NCBI GenBank assembly: GCA_021813195.1
Contig: JAKALI010000111.1
Coordinates: 1-9,725, forward strand
Direction: 5' to 3'
Source of the DNA: Pseudomonadota bacterium
Lineage (GTDB): Bacteria; Pseudomonadota; Alphaproteobacteria; Rhizobiales; Hyphomicrobiaceae
DNA length: 9,725 nucleotides
Below, piece after piece: positions 1 to 7,094 of this stretch. The notes beneath the pieces were generated by a model that was given only the letters and a program-made list of their open reading frames with translations, was not told where the DNA came from and searched no databases. A program made the translations under genes and the position numbers. The stretch's first letter is position 1. The number at the start of each line of letters is the position of its first letter.

Positions 1-313
1 GGTAGATGACGAGATCGAGCATGACCACCGAGACAATGATCGCGATCCAGCTTGCCGCTGGCCGAATGTTGAAAAGGCCGAATCCCTTCGCCTCCGCCAT
101 AAGAGCGAGCACGACTGCCGTTGTGGGGAATAGGATGCGCACGAGCACGGTATCGAGAACGACCACGCCCAAATTGCTGGGCCAGCGCGTGGTTCGCCGT
201 ATTACCTGCACTCGCCGGGGCGCTAGCATCTCCCACATCGCCATGATCGTGAACACCGCAGCAAAGGCTGATAGGCGGACGATTGGCTCGTTGCTCAGTA
301 GGAACTCGATCAT
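1..313 (-). CDS. Sterol desaturase/fatty acid hydroxylase-family membrane protein, N-terminal part
   Basis: The gene starts at ATG 313-311 and runs off the left edge after 104 codons, with no stop. A good ribosome binding site (AGGAAG) lies about 7 nt upstream, which fixes the start. Three hydrophobic segments are visible at about residues 13-31, 49-73 and 88-104. The order of a short N-terminus, helix, basic loop (APRRVQVIRRTTRWPSN), helix pair and a final LDLVIY is what I recognise from bacterial sterol desaturase-family proteins. In these, the eight-histidine di-iron site follows directly, here outside the window, so no catalytic residue can be checked. Members are integral membrane oxygenases acting on lipids; the substrate is unknown here. 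The gene is separated from the metal operon by about 430 nt and may be transcribed on its own. The family call is by resemblance only; another multi-helix membrane protein is possible. Confidence 0.6.
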   Translation of the reverse strand, partial: MIEFLLSNEPIVRLSAFAAVFTIMAMWEMLAPRRVQVIRRTTRWPSNLGVVVLDTVLVRILFPTTAVVLALMAEAKGFGLFNIRPAASWIAIIVSVVMLDLVIY

Positions 314-744
314 GGTCAGCTTCCTGCACGCATTGCGTGACGCCCCGCATGAATTGACGATCCACCATCATTCAAGTAATTTATTGATCGTTAGTAGAGA
401 CCCGAGATGGCGTCAAGTGAACGCCCGAAGGGCCTGCTCCCTCGCCAGGTTGCCGAATTCCATTAGGCCGCTGGAAACTCTTGCGCAAAGCCAGCGAAGC
501 GTCGAAGTCCCGGCGAAGTGCACCGACTTGTCAGTAGCCATTCACCTCTCGCATGTGGCGCGCGGGGCTCATCCAGGCGCACCGGCCGCGGCAAGTTCGT
601 CACCTATCGCTTGTGAAATGTAGTAGCGCTGCCCCTCTGATCTTATTGGGTTCTGAGAGTAAAATTGTCGATCTCTACTGATGCCTGCTATGGTAAGCGC
701 CGTGATGCTGATTAAAGCTTACGGTCATGAGCTGCGGCCAAATT
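314..744. other. Intergenic stretch without a convincing gene
   Basis: This separates the CDF gene (ending at 745) from the desaturase-like gene (starting at 313), both on the minus strand. A minus-strand ORF at 541-413 of 42 codons starts with ATG behind a GAGAGGTG sequence, but its product resembles nothing I know. The segment around 716-580 is open in one minus frame without a start codon and could be a gene remnant. A weak inverted repeat (GTAAGC 693-698, GCTTAC 717-722, 18-nt loop) lies just past the CDF stop but lacks a T-run. No sound terminator or promoter was found. Confidence 0.5.
327..339. repeat. Perfect 13-nt palindrome beside the desaturase-like start
   Basis: CACGCA-T-TGCGTG is a perfect inverted repeat with 6-nt arms around one base. 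It sits immediately upstream of the ribosome binding site of the minus-strand gene starting at 313. The position would suit an operator or a short leader hairpin, but no regulator is linked to it and short palindromes also occur by chance. Confidence 0.3.
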
Positions 745-1392
745 TCAAGACATGGCGGGCTGCTGCCGGTACTCTTCACGCGCTTGCCGCAAGATCAGAT
801 ATGCGGAATTGAGGAACAGGACTGCCATTGCGGCCGCCACGATCAAGTCGGGCCATGCGGAGCCAAAGACCCATACGGCGAATGCCGCTCCCATGACAGC
901 TATGTTGCCGATGGCGTCATTGCGCGAGCATAGCCATACCGAGCGGACATTGGCATCACCGTCCTTGTAACGCAGCAGCAGAAGCACACTCGTGAGATTG
1001 GCGGCCAGCGCCAAAAAACCGATGCCAGCCATGATCTCGGCCTGCGGAAGCCCAAGTATGAGCACTTGATAGGCGGTTGAGCCAAAGACCCAGAGGCCCA
1101 TCAGCATCAAACTGCCCCCCTTGAGGAACGCTGCCGTTGCCCGCGTCCTGATCGATGCTCCGATGACGGCAAGGCTGAGCCCGTAGGTGAGCGTATCGCC
1201 AAGAAAATCGAGGGCGTCAGCCTGCAAGGCCTGCGACCCCGCAAGCTGACCTGCAGCCATTTCGATGACGAACATCACCGCATTGATGGCGATGACGACC
1301 CACAAGATTCGTTTGTAGCGCGGATCGAGCCCATCGAACCTAGGATTGGTCCCGCAGCCGCAGCCCTCGGATGTCTGGCAGCTGTCAGTCAC
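745..1392 (-). CDS. Small CDF-family cation efflux transporter, six helices, no C-terminal domain
   Basis: This 215-residue inner-membrane protein has six predicted helices (about 28-46, 55-80, 90-115, 120-140, 153-175, 180-200). CDF proteins export divalent metals from the cytoplasm in exchange for protons. The metal site in helix 2 is D62-xxx-D66 (DFLGD). Its partner in helix 5 is C155-xxx-D159 (CSRND), where many CDF proteins have His-xxx-Asp. The N-terminus carries C5, C11 and C13 (EGCGCG), a possible metal-collecting motif. The protein ends after helix 6 and lacks the roughly 80-residue cytoplasmic domain of typical members of about 300 residues. The start is GTG at 1392-1390, overlapping the end of the preceding gene by 8 nt, so translation is probably coupled. 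It is the last gene of the operon. The family assignment is firm; the metal is not known, with Zn, Cd, Co and Ni possible. Confidence 0.85.
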   Translation of the reverse strand: MTDSCQTSEGCGCGTNPRFDGLDPRYKRILWVVIAINAVMFVIEMAAGQLAGSQALQADALDFLGDTLTYGLSLAVIGASIRTRATAAFLKGGSLMLMGLWVFGSTAYQVLILGLPQAEIMAGIGFLALAANLTSVLLLLRYKDGDANVRSVWLCSRNDAIGNIAVMGAAFAVWVFGSAWPDLIVAAAMAVLFLNSAYLILRQAREEYRQQPAMS

Positions 1393-1627
1393 GATGAGGA
1401 TCCTTCGGCACGTCGGGGTGCGGACGAATGGTCACCGGGAGGTGCTCCCGTGTGTGACAGTAGGTACGCCGGGGCGTGTTATGGCAATGCCGATAGGTGC
1501 GAATATCGGCCACCTGACGGACGCCCTCTATCACCGCCGGGAGCGCACTGGCCCCGGCGGGAGAGAGAGCGGCGGCAGCGAAAATCACGGCCACCGGGGT
1601 GAGGTACGGGCTGAAAGAGTAAGCCAT
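1385..1627 (-). CDS. Very small exported Cys/His protein of the metal operon
   Basis: The product is 80 residues. Residues 1-29 look like a signal peptide ending near AGASA, leaving a mature chain of about 50 residues. This contains a compact motif, RHCHN at 46-50 and YCH at 56-58, followed by H62, with C48 and C57 nine residues apart. The tail is rich in Pro, His and Arg. This spacing suggests a metal site or a single disulphide in the periplasm. An AGGGGC ribosome binding site lies upstream of ATG 1627-1625. It starts 12 nt after the previous gene and its stop overlaps the CDF start, so it is very probably a real operon member. I do not recognise a named family; a metal-binding or chaperone role is inference from residues and context. 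Confidence 0.6.
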   Translation of the reverse strand: MAYSFSPYLTPVAVIFAAAALSPAGASALPAVIEGVRQVADIRTYRHCHNTPRRTYCHTREHLPVTIRPHPDVPKDPHRD

Positions 1628-1639
1628 CTTAGTTGCCCC

Positions 1640-2023
1640 TCAATCCAACTTGATGCGCGCCTGCTCAGGCTTATGGCCGGGCATCGTTAGCGTTACGACG
1701 ATCGTTGTCCCTTTGGTTGCCTTGAACGAGCCTGCGCCCTTCAAAAAGTTGGCGGGATCAGGCACCAAGTCGATCACTTGCTTCTGGCCTTCGGATAAGA
1801 TCGTGGCACTGGCCTTGGCGTCCTTCACTTCCTCTGCATCGCCATCATCATGCGCGAGATAGACTTCGAGACTACCATCCTTAGCAACGATCTCCATGTG
1901 GTGGTGGCCCGTGTCCACGATCTTGCCGCCGTGCTTGCCCGAATGGGAATGCTCGCCTTCGGCGAAAGCGGGTGCGTTGAAGGCGAGAACAGTGCCAAGG
2001 ATGAGTGCTGGATATTTTTTCAT
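1640..2023 (-). CDS. Histidine-rich periplasmic metal-binding protein
   Basis: The product is 127 residues. A signal peptide (MKKYPALILGTVLAFNAPAFA) is followed by EGEHSHSGKHGGK and GHHHMEIV, giving histidines at 25, 27, 31 and 40-42. The rest looks like a small beta-rich domain with acidic stretch HDDGDAEE at 58-65. Residues 43-60 (MEIVA, then L-E-V-Y-L-A-H) resemble residues 48-65 of the membrane fusion protein encoded upstream (MELVA, then L-I-I-Y-L-D-H), so the two probably share a domain. An AGGAG ribosome binding site is placed 9 nt before ATG 2023-2021. The gene lies 33 nt after the RND permease gene. Inferred role: periplasmic buffering of metal or delivery to the RND pump. No characterised namesake is recognised. 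Confidence 0.75.
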   Translation of the reverse strand: MKKYPALILGTVLAFNAPAFAEGEHSHSGKHGGKIVDTGHHHMEIVAKDGSLEVYLAHDDGDAEEVKDAKASATILSEGQKQVIDLVPDPANFLKGAGSFKATKGTTIVVTLTMPGHKPEQARIKLD

Positions 2024-2056
2024 GGGCTGGGTCTCCTAGTTGAGTTGGTTTGGTCG

Positions 2057-5000
2057 TCAGAATGCTTCGGCATGGGCTTTCTCGCCCTCGGCCGATGCAA
2101 GATTTTCGAGCGGCTTTCTCCCGAGCAGCAGGAACAATACTGGGGTCAGGAACGCATCCAGCAGAGTTGCGGAGATCAAGCCGCCAAAGATCGTCACAGC
2201 CACGGGATTCAGGATCTCCTTGCCCGGCTCGTCCGCCCCGATCATGAGCGGCACGAGAGCAATACCGGCCGCGAGTGCCGTCATGAGGACCGGCGTAAGG
2301 CGTTCAAGGGTTCCCCGAATGATCATTTTGCGCCCGAAGGTTTCGCCCTCGAACAAAACCAGATTGATGTAGTGACTGATCTTGAGGATGCCGTTGCGGG
2401 TGGCGATCCCGGCCAGCGTGATAAAGCCGATGGCGCTGGCCACGGAGAAGCTCTGCCCGGCGATCCAAAGAGCAGCCACGCTGCCGATCAGGGCCAGAGG
2501 CACATTGCCCATGATGATGAGCGCCAGCACAGCCGATTGATAGCGCGAGTAAAGGACAATGAAGATCAGGCCCAGCGAGACGAGCGAGAGCAACGCGATG
2601 AGTTGAGAGGCCTCCTCCTGCGCTTGGAACTGCCCTTCGAGGCTGGTGAAATACCTTTGCGGGAGCGTGGCTGTTTGAACCTCCTTGCGGATATCCTCAA
2701 CGATGCGCGCCAGATCAGAGCCATCAGTATTGGCGAGCACGGCGATGCGGCGGCGCCCGTTCTCGCGCAGGATCTGGTTCGGTCCGTCCGTCTCCACTAC
2801 ATCAGCCACGGATTTGAGCGGGATGCGCCCGGCCGGACTTTCGATCAGCATTTCGCCCAAGGCATAGGTGCTGCGGTCAGAATCGCTCAGGCGCAAAACA
2901 ACATCGAAGCGCTTGGATTGATCGACGATCTGCGACACGACTCGGCCGTTCGAGAGCGTCTCCAGCGCCTTGGTGATGTCATTGGGGTTGAGCCCGTAGC
3001 GCTTGGCCTTATCGTAGTCGATCTGCACCTGAAGCTGGGGAATGCGCACCTGCTTTTCGGTTTGTAGATCCGTGATGCCCTGTATGCGCTTGAGGCGCGT
3101 TTCGAGATCGGCGGCGAGGCCGCGCAACGTGTCGTAGTCATCACCGTAGATCTTCAGCGCAATCTGGGCACGAACGCCTGAAAGCATGTGATCGAGGCGA
3201 TGCGCGATAGGCTGACCCACTGCGATGCTGGCGGGAAGGACGGTCAGGCGCTGGCGGATGTCGGCGAGAACGGCTTCGCGGCTGCGCTCGGATTTTTCGA
3301 GATCAATGTCCAGCTCACTATTGTGCACGCCTTCGGCATGTTCATCCATTTCGGCGCGGCCGGTACGGCGGCCGACGGATTTGACTTCCGGCACTTCCGC
3401 CACGATTTTTTCGGCGAGCTGGCCGATACGGTCCGACTCAGCAAGGCTGATGCCGGGCTGTAGGATCACGCTGACCAGAACGGTGCCCTCGTTGAAGCTC
3501 GGCAGAAACGCACGCGGCAGAAGGAGTGCCGCACCAAGTGCAGCAACGACGGCCAATGCGGGAAGACCGATCACAAAACCGGGCCGCTCAAAGGCCCATT
3601 CAAGTCCGCGCTTCTGCAAACGCTTGAGATGGCGCACGAGCCACGTTTCATGCTCGGACAGATGCTTCATGCGCGGTAACAGCCAATAGGCAAGCACAGG
3701 CGTGACCGTCATTGAGACAACAAGGCTCGCCAAAATCGAGACGATGAAGGCGATGCCCAGCGGAGAAAATAGACGGCCTTCAATGCCGGAAAGAGCAAAC
3801 AGCGGCAAGAAAACCAGAACAATGATGGCCGTTGCATAGAGAATACCGGAGCGCACTTCGATGGACGCATCGGCCACCACCTCTTCAATGCTACGGCGAT
3901 CCCTGCCGCCCGCCGCCCTGTGCAGACCAAGCCTTCGGTAGATGTTCTCGACATCCACCACGGCATCATCCACGAGCGCGCCGATGGCAATCGCGAGGCC
4001 GCCGAGCGTCATGGTGTTGATCGAAAGCCCCATGAACTGGAACACGATCACGGTGGTGAGCACAGAAAGTGGAATCGCAACAAGCGAAATGAAAGTGGTC
4101 TGCCAATTGAGCAAGAAGGCAAACAACACTATTGCGACCACAATCAGCGCTTCGACGAGGACGCGCAAAACGTTCTCAATCGATGTTTCAATGAAGGTGG
4201 CCTGCCGGAACTGGATATCAGTGACGCGCACGCCCTCTGGCATCACGCGCTGCAGTTCCGGCAGCATGGCTTCGATCTGCCTTGTAATGCCGACCGTATC
4301 GGCGTTGGGTTGCTTCTGGACGGCCAGAATAACGGCGGGCTTACCTTGATAGCCCGCATCACCGCGCTTGGTCCGCGCTGCAAAATCGACCTCAGCGACC
4401 TGGTTCAGGAAGATGGATTGCCCTTCCCGGTAGGCAACGACTAGATTTTTCAGATCATCGATCTTCGTGGTACGGGCGATGTTGCGGATCAGATATTCGC
4501 GAGCCTTCTGGTCGACAAAACCGCCACCAGTATTCGCGCCGAATTGCTGGATGGCTTTTTCAATGGCGTCGAAACTGACATCAAGGCTGGCCATGCGCCG
4601 GGGATCTGGAATGACGCGGTACTGCCGCACCTCACCCCCGATGGGCACCACCTGCGACACGCCCGAAACAGTCAGTAGCTGAGGCCGAACCGTGAAATCG
4701 GCAATCTCGCGCAGCACCATGGGATCGGCTGTTTCGCCCGACATGGCGATCAGCATGATCTCGCCCATGATCGAGGAGATGGGCCCCATCTGCGCATGGA
4801 CGTTGCTCGGCAGCTGTTCCCGGACGAGCTGCAGCCGCTCAGCGACCTGCTGGCGCGCCAGATAGATGTCAGTCGACCAATCGAACTCAATGTAAACGAT
4901 GGAAAGCCCGACGCCGGAGACGGAGCGCACGCGGTTGACGCCCGGCATGCCGTTCATGGCGGTCTCGATCGGGAAGGTGACGAGTAGCTCGACTTCCTCC

Positions 5001-5173
5001 GGCGCAAGGCCATCGGATTCGGCGAGCAGCGTGACCGTCGGCCGGTTGAGATCGGGAAAAACATCCACCGGAAGCGTTCTGAGCGTAGCCAGGCCATAGA
5101 GCATGATGGCAATGCCGCCGATCAGGACGAACAAGCGGTTTGCAAGGCTGGCGCGGACAATGGCGTTGAACAT
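2057..5173 (-). CDS. Heavy-metal RND efflux permease (CzcA/CusA family)
   Basis: This 1038-residue protein is full length for the HME-RND family: trimeric, proton-driven inner-membrane pumps that expel metal ions through an adaptor and an outer-membrane channel. The N-terminal helix is followed by the family signature DVFPDLNRPTV (37-47). Helix clusters lie at about 336-410, 445-500 and 855-1020, with two large periplasmic loops. The helix-4 motif is VDDAVVDVEN at 401-410, giving acids D402, D403, D407 and E409. The first aspartate of the CzcA pattern (D402 in CzcA numbering) is Ala396 here. The position of CusA Glu939 reads TRNG (925-928), so this is neither a classic CzcA nor a CusA. The motif GRRTGRAE...DEHAEGVH lies at 601-617. 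A GAGGGG ribosome binding site overlaps the stop of the adaptor gene 12 nt upstream. The family is certain; the metal is not. Confidence 0.95.
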   Translation of the reverse strand: MFNAIVRASLANRLFVLIGGIAIMLYGLATLRTLPVDVFPDLNRPTVTLLAESDGLAPEEVELLVTFPIETAMNGMPGVNRVRSVSGVGLSIVYIEFDWSTDIYLARQQVAERLQLVREQLPSNVHAQMGPISSIMGEIMLIAMSGETADPMVLREIADFTVRPQLLTVSGVSQVVPIGGEVRQYRVIPDPRRMASLDVSFDAIEKAIQQFGANTGGGFVDQKAREYLIRNIARTTKIDDLKNLVVAYREGQSIFLNQVAEVDFAARTKRGDAGYQGKPAVILAVQKQPNADTVGITRQIEAMLPELQRVMPEGVRVTDIQFRQATFIETSIENVLRVLVEALIVVAIVLFAFLLNWQTTFISLVAIPLSVLTTVIVFQFMGLSINTMTLGGLAIAIGALVDDAVVDVENIYRRLGLHRAAGGRDRRSIEEVVADASIEVRSGILYATAIIVLVFLPLFALSGIEGRLFSPLGIAFIVSILASLVVSMTVTPVLAYWLLPRMKHLSEHETWLVRHLKRLQKRGLEWAFERPGFVIGLPALAVVAALGAALLLPRAFLPSFNEGTVLVSVILQPGISLAESDRIGQLAEKIVAEVPEVKSVGRRTGRAEMDEHAEGVHNSELDIDLEKSERSREAVLADIRQRLTVLPASIAVGQPIAHRLDHMLSGVRAQIALKIYGDDYDTLRGLAADLETRLKRIQGITDLQTEKQVRIPQLQVQIDYDKAKRYGLNPNDITKALETLSNGRVVSQIVDQSKRFDVVLRLSDSDRSTYALGEMLIESPAGRIPLKSVADVVETDGPNQILRENGRRRIAVLANTDGSDLARIVEDIRKEVQTATLPQRYFTSLEGQFQAQEEASQLIALLSLVSLGLIFIVLYSRYQSAVLALIIMGNVPLALIGSVAALWIAGQSFSVASAIGFITLAGIATRNGILKISHYINLVLFEGETFGRKMIIRGTLERLTPVLMTALAAGIALVPLMIGADEPGKEILNPVAVTIFGGLISATLLDAFLTPVLFLLLGRKPLENLASAEGEKAHAEAF

Positions 5174-5185
5174 GATAAGTTCCCC

Positions 5186-6916
5186 TCACCGAATCTGATT
5201 GATGAGTTCGGCGGCCGTTGTCACGACCCGCGCCCCGGGCTTGATGCCCGCTAGAACCAAGATGCGCTCGCCATCGAGCGGCTGGGTTTTCACTTCTGCA
5301 GGCCGAAAACGCTCCGGGCTCTCCTTGATCCAGACCTGCGGGATGCCATTATTTCCGCGCACGACAGCGGCCAGGGGCAATTCGATGCCCTCAGCCGTGG
5401 CTTCGGATTGAGCAAAGACTTTGACCGGCGATCCGATGACGAGCTCCGGATGGGCGTCCTCGATGCGGAAGAGAAACGGACTTGCCTGTTGACGCAGCGT
5501 TGGCGAGCGCCCGATGTAAGAGAGCTTGAGAGAATGGCCCTCACCATCCAGCGCCTTGGCCGAGATGATCGCCCCCTCACCGTGACCGGCATCACCGATG
5601 CCCTCCACCCATAGCTTCTCGGGATCGACAATTTCAAACAGCGTATCGCGCGCGGAGACAACCTGCCCGGCCCGGACGTTAGCCACCGAGATTATGCCGC
5701 TGACCGGCGCCTTGAGCTGGATTTTTTGCGTGTCCTTAGGTTCAAGAACGCGCTTTTGTTCACGCAATGCGGCGAGTTCGGCTTTCGTATCGTCGATCTG
5801 GCTCTTGGCAACCACGCTTGCAATGCGCGTGAGGCGGTCGAGCTTCTGTTCCGCAATGATCAGCTTGCCATCCACTTCAGCGCGCAGCTGCTGCATAGTG
5901 CCGAGATCAGCCACGGGGATGGATGGGACCAACAATGCGAGCACTTCCCCCGCCTGCACCTTCTGCCCGGCATAGGAAATGCCGCGCTCGCTGACTTCGA
6001 TTTGTCCGTCCATGGGCGCTTGAACCTGTCCAAAAGAGGATGGATCGGGAACAACCGTGCCGATCAGTTCCCGCACACGCGACGACGTTGCGGCCGCAGC
6101 AGGCTTGGTGCGGAGACCGAGTAGTCGCTGAGTCGCTTTGGGAACGAAGACTCCGCCATCGGGCAGCTTACGAGGCGTATTCCCCCCGGCAGCTGCCGGA
6201 GCTTCATCATGGCCGCCCTCTCCATGATCATGGCCCGGGCCGGCTAGTGCTGGGGCCGATATCAAAGATCCGACTAAGGCCGCGATGAGAACCACTTCAG
6301 CCGCACTTCTCAGCGGGATGGATTTGGATGAAGCAGCTTTTGAGATTGGGGCGGCATCATCGTCGGCGCTGCTCTTCTGCCCCGATCGCCAGCGAAGCGC
6401 GAAGGCCAGCACGAAGCCTAGGATGAGCGTACCCATCAGCAAAGCCTGTATGTCGGGCCGCGAGAGGACTTGGAGAAGGGGCAACACCTGCCCACCCGGA
6501 GCCGTGGCATGACCAGCCTCTGCAACGCTCCATGTCCCGTTCAGAAGATCGACATCGGTCTTAGTGGTGATCGTGAAGACCAAAGCCTTCGTTCCCGGCT
6601 GATCAACCCAGTCGGCTTCCAGTTCGTAAGTACCGGGCTCAATACGCCGTGCCAGCGCCGTGGGAATTCCATCCCCCGAAACTTCAATCGAGGCCTCATC
6701 GATAGGCTCAGTGGTATCGGGATGATCCAGATAAATGATGAGACGATGCCCTTCGGAGGTCGCGACCAGCTCCATAGTGGAGCCAACGCTCTCTAAGCGA
6801 GGGGCAGCGCTGGTGACGGGCGCAGGGCCTTCGTCGCCGTGGTCATGCCCCGGCCCAGCCCATGCGGCGCCGAAGGTCAAAACGATTAGTGCGAATAGTG
6901 TGGTGATGCGAACCAT
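5186..6916 (-). CDS. RND membrane fusion (adaptor) protein with an extra tethered N-terminal domain
   Basis: This periplasmic adaptor linking the RND permease to an outer-membrane channel has 576 residues against roughly 350-420 for the core family. Residues 1-20 are a signal peptide (cleavage near AWA-GPG), then GPGHDHG (21-27) and a beta-rich domain to about 135. A membrane helix follows (about 154-174), then a charged linker with R176, R178, K181, K193 and K198. A second hydrophobic segment (207-225) reads like another signal peptide, followed again by GPGHDHG (226-232). Only then does the adaptor proper begin: lipoyl/barrel strands around 295-332, coiled-coil hairpin about 340-392, second lipoyl half about 395-430 (KAPVSGIISV), beta-barrel and membrane-proximal parts to 576. 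An in-frame TGA two codons upstream fixes ATG 6916-6914 as the start. No strong ribosome binding site is visible. The product works with the permease encoded 12 nt downstream. Confidence 0.92.
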   Translation of the reverse strand: MVRITTLFALIVLTFGAAWAGPGHDHGDEGPAPVTSAAPRLESVGSTMELVATSEGHRLIIYLDHPDTTEPIDEASIEVSGDGIPTALARRIEPGTYELEADWVDQPGTKALVFTITTKTDVDLLNGTWSVAEAGHATAPGGQVLPLLQVLSRPDIQALLMGTLILGFVLAFALRWRSGQKSSADDDAAPISKAASSKSIPLRSAAEVVLIAALVGSLISAPALAGPGHDHGEGGHDEAPAAAGGNTPRKLPDGGVFVPKATQRLLGLRTKPAAAATSSRVRELIGTVVPDPSSFGQVQAPMDGQIEVSERGISYAGQKVQAGEVLALLVPSIPVADLGTMQQLRAEVDGKLIIAEQKLDRLTRIASVVAKSQIDDTKAELAALREQKRVLEPKDTQKIQLKAPVSGIISVANVRAGQVVSARDTLFEIVDPEKLWVEGIGDAGHGEGAIISAKALDGEGHSLKLSYIGRSPTLRQQASPFLFRIEDAHPELVIGSPVKVFAQSEATAEGIELPLAAVVRGNNGIPQVWIKESPERFRPAEVKTQPLDGERILVLAGIKPGARVVTTAAELINQIR

Positions 6917-6922
6917 AGCTCA

Positions 6923-6957
6923 AGCCGATCTGTTGCAAGGGAACCCTTGGATCGGCC
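6923..6957 (-). promoter_or_regulatory. Stable hairpin in the leader of the adaptor gene
   Basis: In the minus-strand RNA, GCCGAUC pairs with GAUCGGC (plus one G-U at the base). Inside it CAAGGG pairs with CCCUUG around a tight loop, leaving a 5-nt bulge (CAACA) on the 3' side. The stem of about 13 pairs ends some 6 nt before the adaptor ATG and covers the place where a ribosome binding site would be expected. It could control initiation or serve as an RNA processing site. No T-run follows, so it is not a normal terminator. The pairing is seen directly; the function is inferred. Confidence 0.45.
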
Positions 6958-7094
6958 GGGGCATCACGCCCTACGCACCTCTGACGGCCCTGCGGATCGC
7001 ACAGTGCCTGAGTGGCTTAGGGTTAAAGGAAATGCCTTTGGCCGAATCCAATCGCTCAACGCTCATCCGCCAAGGCGGGCGAGGTCAAAGCGTG

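Noticed and set aside
413..541. Minus-strand 42-codon ORF with a GAGAGGTG sequence before its ATG
   Set aside because: It has no recognisable motif, signal or context. At this length an open frame with a chance purine-rich stretch is expected.
6..623. Plus-strand open frame of 205 codons
   Set aside because: Its first half is antisense to the clear membrane-protein frame at 313-1, and its composition (Arg, Ser, Thr, Ala) shows no fold or motif.
693..722. Inverted repeat GTAAGC/GCTTAC downstream of the CDF gene
   Set aside because: It has only 6 pairs, an 18-nt loop and no T-run; it is too weak to call a terminator.
1850..3067. Open frame of 405 codons on the plus strand
   Set aside because: It lies antisense to the RND permease and the His-rich protein genes. 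Its sequence is a low-complexity mix of charged residues typical of the shadow frame of a G+C-rich gene.
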